Of a DNA stretch of 64,000 bases, positions 1 to 9,540 are shown in pieces (within the stretch, counting starts at the first letter, position 1; each line of letters starts with the position of its first letter). The notes beneath the pieces were generated by a model. That model saw nothing but the letters and a program-made list of their open reading frames with translations. It ran no database searches and was not told the DNA's origin. The position numbers were made by a program, and so were the translations under genes. The DNA is from Serilophus lunatus (lineage: Eukaryota > Chordata > Aves > Passeriformes > Eurylaimidae). The stretch is from contig VXBA01003435.1 of the NCBI GenBank assembly GCA_013399895.1, forward strand, positions 971,263-1,035,262, in the 5' to 3' direction.

Positions 1-3000
1 TTACTGAGAAGACATAAAAATCCTGAGCTATTTGAACACAAACAAATGAAGAGATGATGCTTGATTCAGGCCTTCTCTCTGAGTTTCTGAACATGACTTG
101 GAAAGATAATAAACTTGAGCCCCAGAAATTTCCTTGGAATATTCAATAATTTTAGAAAATGAAAGTGAAACTCAGTTAGATAGAAGCCCTCAGAACAAAG
201 TACTTAGATGACATCTCAGACTCCAAATATAAAGACCAAAGAGCATCACCTTCCAGCAATTATTAGCATCACAGGAGATCTTTTTACTAAGCTCATTTAA
301 AAATATAGATGTGCACCTAAATCCCTTCCCATGAAAAATACCTTCTTTCTGTCCAAAATTTCCCAGAAGTATAAATGTTGAGGCACTGGTGTGCAAGTGG
401 AACAATTAAAAGACAGATTAAAAGAAATTTAAAGACTGTATTTCCTTCATAACTACTCTTACAGCTGCTCCAAAGTTCCTCTGAGTCTCATTTCCTAAAT
501 GGATATTTAGTATTTTTCTTGTATCAATATCAGTTACAATCTTTCCCTGCAGAGTAACACATCTGTTCTCACGGAAAAGAAGGGAAGAGATACACGGAGA
601 TTCTTCTAAATCAAGCCAGAACTTGTTATGCTTTGTTTTATTTCTTGTATTCCCACAGCCATAGGAAAGCAGGTAAAGAAATGCTCACTATGGGGAAAAA
701 GACTCACAGAGATTATAAACCACAGTGAATCCGTGTAGTTCTCATGCAAGTCAGGTATATTTAAATAAACAGAACTCATAATAACTGGAAAAAATAGATT
801 TGTTCTTTTGATTTTTTTTCCAATGGCAATTTAGAGCTTTGCTTTACTTTTTTACTGAGATTAACATAATAAATAATTGCTTTTAAGAGTGGAGTGATCA
901 CAAATAGTTGATAGATATAGGAAATTTTGCCGAAGAAAAATCTTTATAAAGAAAAATAGTTTTATTTGTCCAAAAAAATGGTTTTATTTATTTGAAAATG
1001 TAATAGCTTAAATCCTTGAGCTCTCAGACTCCTTGAAAACAAGTTATATGCAAGGAATCCAGAACTAACCCAATTCTGAAACTTCTTTATATGTGTTGTC
1101 TATAAATCTTGTTTAAATTTAGACAATTAATCCTCTTGTTGCCAAAGTAGCTTGATCAATATGATACCTACAGATGTCTCAAATACAAGTTGTAGCTAAT
1201 GGAAATCAAAAAGAGTCATCACAGTCACCACAGTTAGGATTTCACTATGAAAACACTTTCCCATCTTGATTAGTCAATAACAAAAGGTCAGTCACAGTCA
1301 TACACGTTTGATTTCTCCTACCTGGGTCTGGAAACCTTCACCTCACATAAAGTACAGCAGCTCATTTCCAACAGTCCCAGGGTTGTTTTTTTTCAAACCT
1401 AGAATCTGCAGTTCAATCTATCTGTCAACTATCTGATCTGTATTCAGCAGCCTTATTTAATTGCCTTCAACTGCTTCTATATTATCAATTGCATAGTCAT
1501 TCTTCTCTTAGATCATTGAACCTGAGGGCTTAGGGAGTGCAGAGGAAAAGGGAGTTCTTCATCTTTGAACCAGCATTAGAGAAATTGAAAAAAATACCAG
1601 ACCATTTTTGGAAGAGACTATAAAATGCCTGTGAATGACTTAACAGAATTTAAGAACCAAAGAAAAGACCGAAAAGAATAAAATCCAAAATAATGTACAA
1701 AACCCCAAAAAAACCCAAACAGACAAAAAACAACCAACCAAAACTAACAAAAAAACCTGCAAAATCAAACAAAGAAAAACCACAATGAAGCAAAGATCAG
1801 TGCTCTAGTGACAATACTATGCAATCCATATGTTATACAGAAATTATCTTACCCCTTTGTCACTTCCAGAATTTCTACAGTTTGTTTCCTAATCTATTCC
1901 TCTTCATCAAAAGATTACAAAACACTGTATTACATGACTTTGAACTCAAAATTAGTCTGTGTTGTTTGAACATTTAGGACCCTGCTTTCTGCTCAAAAGA
2001 AGGAAAATAAAGTTGGTTATCTTACTTACTAAATGCATGGTACCTTACGGGCCTTTAAAAAAGTGAGAAAAGACATTTATTCCAAAGTGATGGATGGAAA
2101 ATTGAAGACTGGACTGAATCATGCTCTCCATATCTTCTAGACAGTTTATTTAAAACTTTCTGAGTTTGTACTTTGTCTCCGAGAGCTGTAGTTTACAAAC
2201 TGCAACTACATGAATGGACTTGGAGTGGATCTCTTTGCCAGCTGTAGATGAAGCACCATGCAGTTTCTTCTCAGATGTTTCTTCCCACTCAGGATGGGAG
2301 AGCAGAAATATGTTCATGATACTCCAGTAGTGAGTAGTAGGAGTTTATGAGGTGAAACATGACATGTTAAATGTCCTTAAATTGATTTGTGAGTTTGTTG
2401 ATACTGCTTAGCACCAGACCTGACAAAAGTTTTGGGCTTTGAGCAGTTTGTTCTGATAGCTGTATTGTTTCAGCCTTTGAATGAAGCACAGAACCTAGGT
2501 GGCTTAATGCCCTGGACAGTAGCTTCCAGTTACAGTAAACAGAAGCTGAAGGTGATGTGGATAACATTTGCAGAGTTTATAATCAGGTCATGCTGTCTCA
2601 TGTCGTTATGAGACATTAAAATAATCCTTCATCTTTTCACAAAAGTAGGATGGCTCTCAACCTTCCAGCTTTCACTAGTGACCCACCTTTCTTCTGACAG
2701 GTGGTGTTGCCCTTGTTCTCAGCATACATGGGGCAGTCGGTTCCCCCATTTTAATTCACTGAAACAAAAAATTCTTCCTGTTCAGAGCAAAAACCCACAT
2801 AAATTTGCAATTCAGAGTACACAGTCAATGAAAGAAATGACACACAGCTTCATAATCACCACTACTTGCAGTGATCTGCACGTCAACATTTTACTTGGCA
2901 ATCAAATGAGCTCGCGTTTGCTTTCAACTTTTTGCTTCCTTGGGAAAATGACTCTGACTCAATCCATGACTCTGTGATGCTATGAGCATTGATCACACTG

Positions 3001-3557
3001 TTTGATTTGGAAAAAACACAGGTTAGTCAGCATCAATCTCCTAAACTCTGAATGCACCTACATAGGTGGCATCAGAATTACAACCATTCTGCACATGCTG
3101 TGCTCTGATGTGTTATAGAACAAATGCTGAATAAATTGTTCTACTAACAATCCCTTTATTTATTCTAACCTTAAATCAGAGTAACTGCTCTGAGAGTTTA
3201 AGTTTTAACTGAAGAGCTTAAATTCTATGCTCTTCAGCTAACAGTAACAAGTCATTAAAAGAAAGAAATTACTGTTGTGCAACACAATAGAAACTACTAT
3301 GCACTTCCATGTGCTCAGGCTAATTATGTTTGCAATTAAAAACTATCCAGTGCAAGATGTAAGTTTGTATATCATTAACAACTAGTCATATCACAATCCA
3401 AAAGTCCAGAGCTTAGACTTACAGAGCTAGATAGATATCTGAAAACCTGAGCAGAATTATATCTCCAGTGCTTTAAAACAGGTTTATTTTTAATATTTTA
3501 TACTAAACCAAACCTGAGACAGGACCCATAGCTTGCTTTCAAATCTCCAAAGACTTG
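1..3557. other. AT-rich intergenic DNA, no gene seen
   Basis: I see no exon-like conserved coding sequence, RNA gene or full mobile element in this stretch. Open frames are short (under 100 codons) and match no family I recognise. The only compositional feature is an A/C-rich patch near 1679-1790, listed separately. It is most simply spacer upstream of PTPRZ1. Confidence 0.6.
1679..1790. repeat. A-rich (CAAA/CCAA) low-complexity tract
   Basis: About 110 bases are composed almost only of A and C on the + strand, with irregular CAAA, CCAA and AAAAACC units. A similar tract occurs near 37716-37810. It could be a decayed poly-A or simple-repeat tail, but no adjoining retroelement body is recognisable. 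Confidence 0.6.
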
Positions 3558-3570
3558 TGTGGTGGTTTTA

Positions 3571-3584
3571 CCACTAGGGGGCGC
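3571..3584 (+). promoter_or_regulatory. CTCF-type core motif inside LTR end
   Basis: The sequence CCACTAGGGGGCGC matches the vertebrate CTCF core consensus (CCASYAGRKGGCRS) at every position. It lies 13 bases inside the terminal end of the - strand LTR. Occupancy is inference. Retroelement-borne CTCF sites are well established in vertebrates. Confidence 0.5.
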
Positions 3585-3627
3585 AACAAGATGAGAGATG
3601 TAATAGAGATGCAACAGCAAACACAGG

Positions 3628-3633
3628 TTTATT
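3628..3633 (-). terminator. LTR polyadenylation signal AATAAA
   Basis: On the - strand this reads AATAAA, about 70 bp before the 3' terminus of the LTR and downstream of its TATA box. That is the expected position for the retroviral R-region poly(A) signal. Confidence 0.6.
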
Positions 3634-4046
3634 TTCTCTGAGGCTCTATAGACCTTATAGGACCCTTCTAAAGGCACTAAACAGATACAACAAGTAGCCA
3701 CCCGACAATATCACACAATAATAAAAAGAAAACCAATAACAAACTGATCCTCCAAGCAGGCTGGTAGGCTGAGGAGAAAGGGAAAAGGGGAAGGCCACTG
3801 CATGGATGGTATTTCCCAGTCCTCAGAGCCTCTGTAAGACAAAAAGAAGTGAGAAGCACTCTGCCCCGGAACCTAAGGGGAAAAGATACCACACTGTTAC
3901 AGCTGAGTGGTATTCTGCCGTCACTGCTGGGGCTCTGGTTCTGCTGCGGTGTGAGGGAGGCCAGGAGGAACCAGCAGGGACAACAGCCAATGTTATCTGG
4001 ACTATGATGAGCCAGCAAAAGGGGGAAGAACTTCCAGTGTTCTGGC

Positions 4047-4112
4047 ATTTATATGCTGGCAATCCCATGCTACCTCAGAGTCCTCTTCCCGGCCAGGCTG
4101 TCTTCTCATTGG
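4047..4112 (-). promoter_or_regulatory. LTR promoter: CCAAT and TATA boxes
   Basis: On the - strand CCAAT (4108-4112) is followed about 55 bp downstream by ATATAAAT (4054-4047). Transcription would run toward lower coordinates, away from PTPRZ1. The related LTR at 6140-7783 has a degenerate CCAGT and TTAAAAA in the equivalent places. Confidence 0.55.
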
Positions 4113-4493
4113 AATGCAGTGTTGGGCACCACCCCCCTCCGAGATCTTGCCATGAGGCAAAGATGGCGTTTCCCACCAAAATTGCCCAGATGGCTGCTTG
4201 TGCCGGGAGGACAGGGGCTGCCACTCCCACCCTGCCAGCGCCGGGGATGCCTGGGGCCCAGGGCACCGCCCGTGAGCTGCCCCTGCTGCCATGGATCCGC
4301 TCTGGCCGCCAGGCCGGCTGCTGGCACCACAGACAACCCGCCACCATTGGCATGGCTGCCAGGGCTGTGGGACCTGGGAGAGGGGACCAGAAGGGGACCA
4401 GGAGAGGAGCAGGGGCCACCCCGCCTCCAGCCCAGCCCAGGGGAGCCGTGGGGGACAGCCGGGTGCCGCTCCTGCCCCCTCCCCTCGGCCCCC

Positions 4494-4514
4494 GGGGAGG
4501 GGCGGGGGTGGGGG
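4494..4514 (+). other. G-quadruplex-type sequence in LTR U3
   Basis: Four uninterrupted G runs of 4, 4, 5 and 5 bases are separated by single bases (A, C, T) within 21 nt. This is the canonical form of a very stable parallel G-quadruplex. It lies in the GC-rich upstream part of the - strand LTR, on its template side. Confidence 0.6.
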
Positions 4515-4930
4515 CCCTGCACATTCCCCGGGTGGGCCCCGTGGCCAGGCACGGCCCGTGGGCCCACACGGCGTGAGGAAACCCCACCCTCCCCCAAGGA
4601 GTGAGTGGAGGCAGTTCTAGTCCCTGCCCAGCGCAGGAGGGGGAAGGGCAGGGGCTGAGGCTGCCCCATCAGGTGCTGGGATCATCCTCAACTACTGTTT
4701 TTTCACTCTCCTTTGCTCCCGGGAAAACAGAGAAGTTTTAACAGGCGAACAAACAGACAAACATTGCCCCTCCCCTCAGAAAACTGAAAACTTCAACTTT
4801 AAACTCACTACAAGTTGTTTACCAGGTTTCTTTTCAACCTGGATTACAACTTCCATCTCCTGCTAACCAATTAGGACTTTTCCATCGCCTTCAGAGAGAA
4901 TTTCTTCCCTGTACTCCATTCCTGCATCTT

Positions 4931-5510
4931 AGAGTCATAGAATGACCTGAGTTGGAAGGGACATCTGTTTCCAATTCCACTGCCTTATCTAATGCTACGT
5001 TTCAGGCTGCTCAGAGCTCCACTTCCAGGGATGAGGCATTCACAATTTCTCTGGGCAACTTGTTCCATTTTCTCACCACTCTCAGAGTAAAGGCTTTTTT
5101 CCTAATATCAAATCTAAACCTATTCTTTTTCAGTTTGAAGCCATTCCCTCTTCTCCTGTCACTACATGCTTCTGGGAAAAATCACTCTCCAGCTTTCTTT
5201 TGGGCTCCCTTCAGGTACTGGAAGGACACAATTAGGTCACCTATAAGCCCTCTCTTCTCTAGTCTGAAAAAATCCAATTCTCTCAGCCTTTCCTCCTAGG
5301 AGAGGTGCTCCATCCCTCTAATCAACTTTGTGTCTTTCCTCTGGACTTGCTTGACAGGTCGATGTCCTTCCTGTGCTGAGGACCCCAGAGCAGGATGCAT
5401 GCTCCAGGTGGGGGTCTCACCAGAGCAGAACAGAGGGGCAGAATCACCTCCCTTGACCTGTTGGCCACCCTGCTTTTGATGCAGGCTAGGATACAGTGAG
5501 CTTCTCTCAA
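4931..5510 (-). mobile_element. CR1 LINE fragment, 3' part, - strand
   Basis: The + strand begins AGAGTCATAGAATGACCTGAG and continues with text typical of inverted avian CR1: the line about a first-copy edge of 'GTTGGAAGGGACATCTG', then the terminal ORF2 region, then blocks around 5340-5460 (GACCCCAGAGC, CTCACCAGAGCAGAACAGAG, CCTTGACCTGTTGGCCACC). Read on the - strand it is the end of the reverse transcriptase ORF plus the 3' UTR, 5'-truncated as usual for CR1. The reading frame is broken. The 5' edge near 5510 is approximate. It differs from the copies at 8862 and 56575, so it is probably an older subfamily. Confidence 0.85.
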
Positions 5511-6139
5511 AGCTCCCAGTATTTCCACTACACTTTTCCAAAACATACACCACTACCTTCAGATACTCTGCTTTCTGCCTTGGTTTTTACCTCCCCACAC
5601 GAATGGCAAGTCTTCTGTTCTAAAGGAACTTATGGAACTGCATACTCTCTAACCAAATTCAGATGTTATATTTCTACAAGGTTTGCAAACAACTAGGTGC
5701 TGAATTCCATGAATTACTAAAATAAACTAACACTTCCTCAGTATTTTATTCAAGACTGCCTTGAATCTTACCTAACTGCCGGAATCATACTGATGTGCCC
5801 ATGTGACCATGTTTCTGATGTTATTGTGTGTTGAATCCATGACTCATCTCCATTCTAGAGATAGTCAATATGTACACATACATAAAAATATCAAAAGATT
5901 TCACCTTTACAAATCCAGTTTACATGCAGCTTGATGTCAAAAACAGAAGGCTTATCTGATCGTAAATGATGAATACTACTGACCATGACTAAGAAGATTG
6001 AATCAGAAACTTCTCGTTCTTTTATTGAAGATCTACATTTGTAGCAGGTATTGCTTATTAAGTGATGTGAGATATAAGAGAAGGAAAAATACATCCTAAT
6101 CTTTCATATATCAGATTCTGTGTCAGTGAGATAAATGCA
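5511..6139. other. Spacer between CR1 and second LTR
   Basis: This is AT-rich DNA with no recognisable gene or repeat. Six bases at its right edge (AATGCA, 6134-6139) recur just after the neighbouring LTR, consistent with an insertion target duplication. Confidence 0.5.
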
Positions 6140-6217
6140 TGTGGTGGTTTGAACCACTTTTTATCGTGCACAATAAAGATGACAGAAAACTGAACAAAAT
6201 TAGCAGCAGGAGAACAG

Positions 6218-6223
6218 TTTATT
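6218..6223 (-). terminator. LTR polyadenylation signal AATAAA
   Basis: It reads AATAAA on the - strand, about 80 bp before the LTR terminus, matching the position in the related LTR at 3558-4760. Confidence 0.5.
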
Positions 6224-7020
6224 ACAGGGAGTTTAAAATAGGGAAGAAGGGACAACCACAGGGATCCCAAAATTTACACAGAGAAACACTCGACATGCAG
6301 AAAACACAAAAGGGAAGAAAGGGACAAAACCAAAAAGGAAACTGCTTTCCCAGCTAGGTGGCTAGCTGAGAAAACAGGGGGAGGGATAGGGAAGCCGTCT
6401 CTCTCCCTTCCTTTTCTGCTGGTATCACTCCCAGCTCCTGGAGGTTCTCTGAAAAACACAAAAAGGAGTGAAAAGTGATCCCCTCCCAGGAACCTTCAGG
6501 AAGTAGCTGCAGTCAAGCTGGACTTTGCTTTGGTGCCAGGAGGAATGGGTGGAGTCACGCCGCAGGGTCTGAGACAAGGGAGGAGAGGAGCTGTGTGCTT
6601 CGTCCCTGGACCAGAAGCCGAAGAGAGGGAGGGTTTCTGTGCTCAGCTTTTTAAGCCCTCTAGGTCTCGGGTGAGTCTCGCTGTCCTCTTCCTGGCCAAG
6701 CTGCCTCCCCACTGGCCAGCGGAGCCTCGCCTCACCTCTTTTCTGGTGTTTTCACTCCAGGCACAATGGCGGTTCCTGCCAGAGACCACGCGCCCAGGGC
6801 TCAAGGCGCCATCTTTGTTTTCATGGCCGTGGGCACTTTGGGGACGTGCCGGAGTGAGTGCCGCCCCTCTGCGTGGCCATCGCCTGTACGGTGCCAGTGC
6901 TGGACCCCTGCCGCTGTCCACAAGCAGCCGCCGCACTCATGTTCCCAGCCGAGGCTGTGCCGTGGTCTGGCGCCAGCACCCACAGCGTGTCTCTGCCTGC
7001 AAGCCAAGAGCCGCCGGGAC

Positions 7021-7541
7021 CACACCCACTGCGCCGCCCTGCCCCTAGCTGTGGCCATGCCGGGCCTCCCTCACGGCCACGTTCCTGGGCTGCCACCCAC
7101 AGGCATGCTGGGACTGAGGGACCACCGCGCACCACGCGTGGTGCAAGACGGCCCCGGGGCTGTGCTCCGATGGCTGCGAATCGGCACCCACGGCGTGCCG
7201 CTGCCTCCCCGTTGCGTGGAGACCGGCACCGGCCGCCACTCCCAGCCCCTCCAGGGCGGGGAGAGCAGGCAGGAGCGAGGNCACACCCACTGCGCCGCCC
7301 TGCCCCTAGCTGTGGGCATGCCGGGCCTCCCTCACGGCCACGTTCCTGGGCTGCCACCCGCAGGCATGCTGGGACTGAGGGACCACCGCGCACCACGCGT
7401 GGTGCAAGACGGCCCCGGGGCTGTGCTCCGATGGCTGCGAATCGGCACCCACGGCGTGCCGCTGCCTCCCCGTTGCGTGGAGACCGGCACCGGCCGCCAC
7501 TCCCAGCCCCTCCAGGGCGGGGAGAGCAGGCAGGAGCGAGG
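7021..7541. repeat. 261-bp tandem duplication across a single N
   Basis: The block 7021-7280 is repeated at 7282-7541 with the same order and length, separated only by N at 7281. I see just two substitutions between copies (GTGGCC/GTGGGC near 7052, and CCCACAGG/CCCGCAGG near 7100). The repeat lies in GC-rich LTR U3 sequence. It could be a real recent tandem duplication, but the N at the exact junction suggests two overlapping contigs or haplotypes placed side by side. Confidence 0.9.
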
Positions 7542-7789
7542 GCCGTCCCGGCCCCAGCTCAGCCCTGGGGAACAGCAGGGCATGGGGGAGCACACGCCAG
7601 GAGCAGCCCCCCCATCCTCCCCCAGTTCCAGGGAGAGCAGGCAGGAGTCAGAGGCGTCCCTTAAGGGAAACAGGATTTTACATAGACAGGTAAGTGGGCC
7701 CTTCTTACACACCCTCCCCTCCCCCAAAGCCCAAGGACCCCCGCAAGCCCACCCCTGACACTGAAAGCCCCTCAAACCTGCAGAATGCA

Positions 7790-8861
7790 TCTCAACACTA
7801 TAACCATTTTTCAGAGGTACATCTTACTGCCAGAATTTACTTAAATTGGTGGCAACAGCATGTGCAAAGTGTGTTTCAAAAATCAGATGGCACGACGTGT
7901 TCCTAGATCCACTGAAGTCAATGAGAAGACTCCCTTTTCACCGGAACTGCTTCAGATTCTATGGAAATTAATTTTAAAATTGTATATTCCTGAATGAGAA
8001 ATTCCTCAAGACTAAAGAAATTCTGATATTACGTTGATAATTTTGCCATAAATTACAATTGGAAAATATCATATGTCAGAACTTTCCCATGATTATATTT
8101 GCTTTCAACATTATGTTTTGCATTTGTGGTATTTTATTAATTTGTTTGTTTATATTCTCACTATAGAATGATGACTTGTATCCTAAAAATACTTACTTCA
8201 CTTTATTGACGTAAACAGAGCCACAGACAGTTAGTTCTAGCACACACACAACAGCAAAGATGTCTGAAGTTAGACATAATGAATAACAATATTTGTCATT
8301 CAGAATTTATGAGGCCTAAGGAGATGTAGAAGGCAGCATGACCGGTTGCCCAATACAGACTACAGAACATTATCTGGCGATCCTTTGCCCAGGTCAAGAA
8401 ATAATAGAGAACTGATATTCCACCTATTGAAAGAGGTAAGTGAGACAGTTAGGAATAGACAAAATAATATATCATATCATATATAATATCAAGGATGATA
8501 TATAATCCATTACTCTATAGCCAAGAGAGACAACAGATCATTGACACCACTATAGTAGATAAATTTCTCTTAAGCATACCAGCAAGGCTTGAAGTTTGTG
8601 TCAGACATCATTTCCCTAGGAGTTTTCTTCCAACTAGTACACAAAAATCTTAAAAATATATGCCTTCTACCTAATTATCTGCTTTAACTTCTAGACACTA
8701 TCTCTGTCTGCTAGATTAAAGACTGATTACATCTACTGATCTATCCTTCTTTGTATACACATACATATATATATTTATATAAATATCTAAGTTGTGTCTT
8801 GATTTTCTTTCAATTACCTAAATAAACTAAGGATAAGTCCCTCATTGCAACATATGAACGC
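7790..8861. other. AT-rich intergenic DNA
   Basis: No gene was recognised. It contains a short TA-rich patch near 8753-8785 and several ATATC/ATAT runs near 8465-8500. It is otherwise featureless. Confidence 0.5.
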
Positions 8862-9540
8862 TTCATCAGTAAATTTGTAGATGACACTAAGCTGGGAGCT
8901 TGTGTCGATCTATTGGAAGGAAGGAGGGCTCTCCAGAGGGACCTGGATCAGTTGGATAGCTGGGCAGTATCCAGTAAGATGAAATTTAATAAGTCTAAGT
9001 GCTAAGTCCTGCATTTTGGCCACAAAAACCCCCTGCAATGCTACAAGCTGGGGACAGTGTGGCTAGATAGTGCCCAGGTAAAAAGGGGCCTGGGGTTACT
9101 GGTCGACAGCCAGCTCAACATGAGTCAGCAGTGTGCCCTGGTGGCCAAGAAGGCCAACGGCATCCTGGCCTGCATTAGGAANGGAGACTCAGAGGTGACC
9201 TTATCGCTCTCTACAACTTCCTGAAAGGAGGTTGTAGTCAGGTGGGGGTTGGTCTCTTCCACCGGGCAGCAACTGACAGAACGAGAGGACACAGTCTCAA
9301 GTTGTGCCAAGGAAAGTATAGGTTAGACATTAGAAAGAAGTTTTTCACAGAAAGAATAATAAAATATTGGAATAGTCTGCCCAGGGAGGTGGTGGAGTCA
9401 CCATCCCTGGATGTGTTTAAAAAAAGGCTGGATGTGGCACTTGGTGACATGGTCTAGTCTAGTCAGGGTGTTAGGGCAAGGGTTGGACTCGATGATCTTG
9501 GAGGTCTCTTCCAACCTAGCAATTCTGTGATTCTGTGATT
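8862..9540 (+). mobile_element. CR1 LINE, 3' part, + strand, internally deleted at an N
   Basis: It reads in sense through the last part of CR1 ORF2: CATCAGTAAATTTGTAGATG, then blocks encoding NMSQQCALVAKKANGILACIR and, after the N, a frame ending RKKFFTERIIKYWNSLPRE. It ends in ATTCTGTG repeated at 9522-9537, the hallmark CR1 3' tail. At 9182 a single N joins two parts that are about 211 bp apart in the copy at 56575-57303 (equivalent positions 56754-56964), so an internal segment is missing. The ORF is therefore broken. The octamer tail and fairly clean sequence suggest a moderately young insertion. Confidence 0.92.

Larger units (their letters stand above)
3558..4760 (-). mobile_element. 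Avian endogenous retrovirus LTR (solo type), - strand
   Basis: The + strand left edge is TGTGGTGGTTTTACC, so on the - strand the element ends in ...ACCACCACA, a canonical retroviral CA terminus. Reading on the - strand, it has a CCAAT box (4108-4112), a TATA box (ATATAAAT, 4047-4054) about 55 bp downstream, and an AATAAA polyadenylation signal (3628-3633) near the 3' end. That is the U3-R-U5 order of an LTR. The U3 part (about 4150-4650) is extremely GC-rich. No gag, pol or env sequence adjoins it, so it is probably a solo LTR. The far edge near 4760 is approximate and I could not identify a target-site duplication. The promoter-proximal block aligns with the LTR at 6140-7783, so both belong to one family. 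Long GC-driven open frames here are not genes. Confidence 0.75.
6140..7783 (-). mobile_element. Avian endogenous retrovirus LTR, - strand, with internal duplication
   Basis: The left edge TGTGGTGGTTTGAACC matches the terminal end of the LTR at 3558. On the - strand a TTAAAAA box (6654-6648) lies upstream of an AATAAA signal (6223-6218). The block upstream of the box aligns with the other LTR: both read CCA[A/G]TG..., then a CAGC.TGGCC.GGAAGAGGAC core. The hexamer AATGCA flanks both sides (6134-6139 and 7784-7789), a candidate target-site duplication. With it the right end would be CCTGCAG rather than a perfect CA end, so the right edge is tentative. The U3 part is very GC-rich and carries a near-perfect 261-bp tandem repeat separated by one N at 7281. 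No retroviral genes adjoin it. The long open frames here are compositional. Confidence 0.7.

Noticed and set aside
3806..4576. Open frame of 256 codons (+) and overlapping long frames on both strands
   Set aside because: It lies in the GC-rich U3 of an LTR. Long frames occur in nearly every frame at once, rich in G, P, A and R, which is compositional rather than coding.
6766..7758. Open frame of 330 codons (+) containing a repeated amino-acid block
   Set aside because: It is in a second GC-rich LTR and is lengthened by the 261-bp duplication across an N. No domain is recognisable.
3558..7783. The two LTRs as the two ends of a single provirus
   Set aside because: They are of clearly different sequence age and length, and the DNA between them is a CR1 and spacer with no primer-binding site or gag/pol/env remnants.
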